In this document: piece by piece, positions 6,273 through 6,279 of the stretch
How positions within the stretch are numbered: position 1 is the stretch's first letter
Layout: each line of letters opens with the position of its first letter
Assembly (NCBI GenBank): GCA_900757905.1
Contig: CAAEPN010000037.1
Span: forward strand, 1 to 6,279
DNA from: Clostridia bacterium
GTDB taxonomy: Bacteria; Bacillota; Clostridia; Oscillospirales; CAG-382
Length of the DNA stretch: 6,279 bases
Direction of reading: 5' to 3'
The notes under the pieces: model-generated
What the model was told of the DNA's origin: nothing
The model's input: the letters and a program-made list of their open reading frames with translations, nothing else
Databases searched by the model: none
Program-made: the position numbers and the translations under genes

Positions 6273-6279
6273 ATAACAA

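Overview
The window looks like chromosomal DNA of a Gram-positive bacterium of moderate G+C content, most likely a gut-type member of Clostridia (Oscillospiraceae/Lachnospiraceae-like). This is inferred from strong Shine-Dalgarno sites, a lipoprotein CapA, a GT2-GtrA fusion, membrane-anchored PIG-L and phosphodiester-glycosidase proteins, and very tight gene packing. No taxonomic marker gene is present, so the placement is tentative.

All supported features lie on the minus strand and read from right to left. The order is: CapA-family lipoprotein (6272-5034), membrane-tethered PIG-L deacetylase (5047-3635), GT2/GtrA polyprenyl-phosphate glycosyltransferase (3597-2527), membrane-anchored NAGPA-type phosphodiester glycosidase (2494-1256), and a single-pass membrane protein of unknown function (1259-141). 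Junctions are a 14-nt overlap, gaps of 37 and 32 nt, and an ATGA overlap. A strong intrinsic terminator starts 6 nt after the last stop codon. This is one transcription unit whose promoter, and possibly first genes, lie beyond the right edge. Left of the terminator, a perfect-consensus sigma70-type promoter drives a tRNA gene whose first 20 nt are in the window.

Four of the five proteins are predicted to place their main domain outside the membrane. The fifth, GT2-GtrA, is of the type that makes a lipid-linked sugar on the inner face and may flip it. Together they suggest a pathway that builds or edits a cell-surface glycopolymer: sugar-lipid supply, N-deacetylation, cleavage of sugar-phosphate diesters, and a CapA-type metallophosphatase-fold enzyme. 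The polymer itself cannot be named from the sequence.

I found no mobile element, CRISPR array, phage gene or convincing plus-strand gene. No gap between genes exceeds 300 bases.
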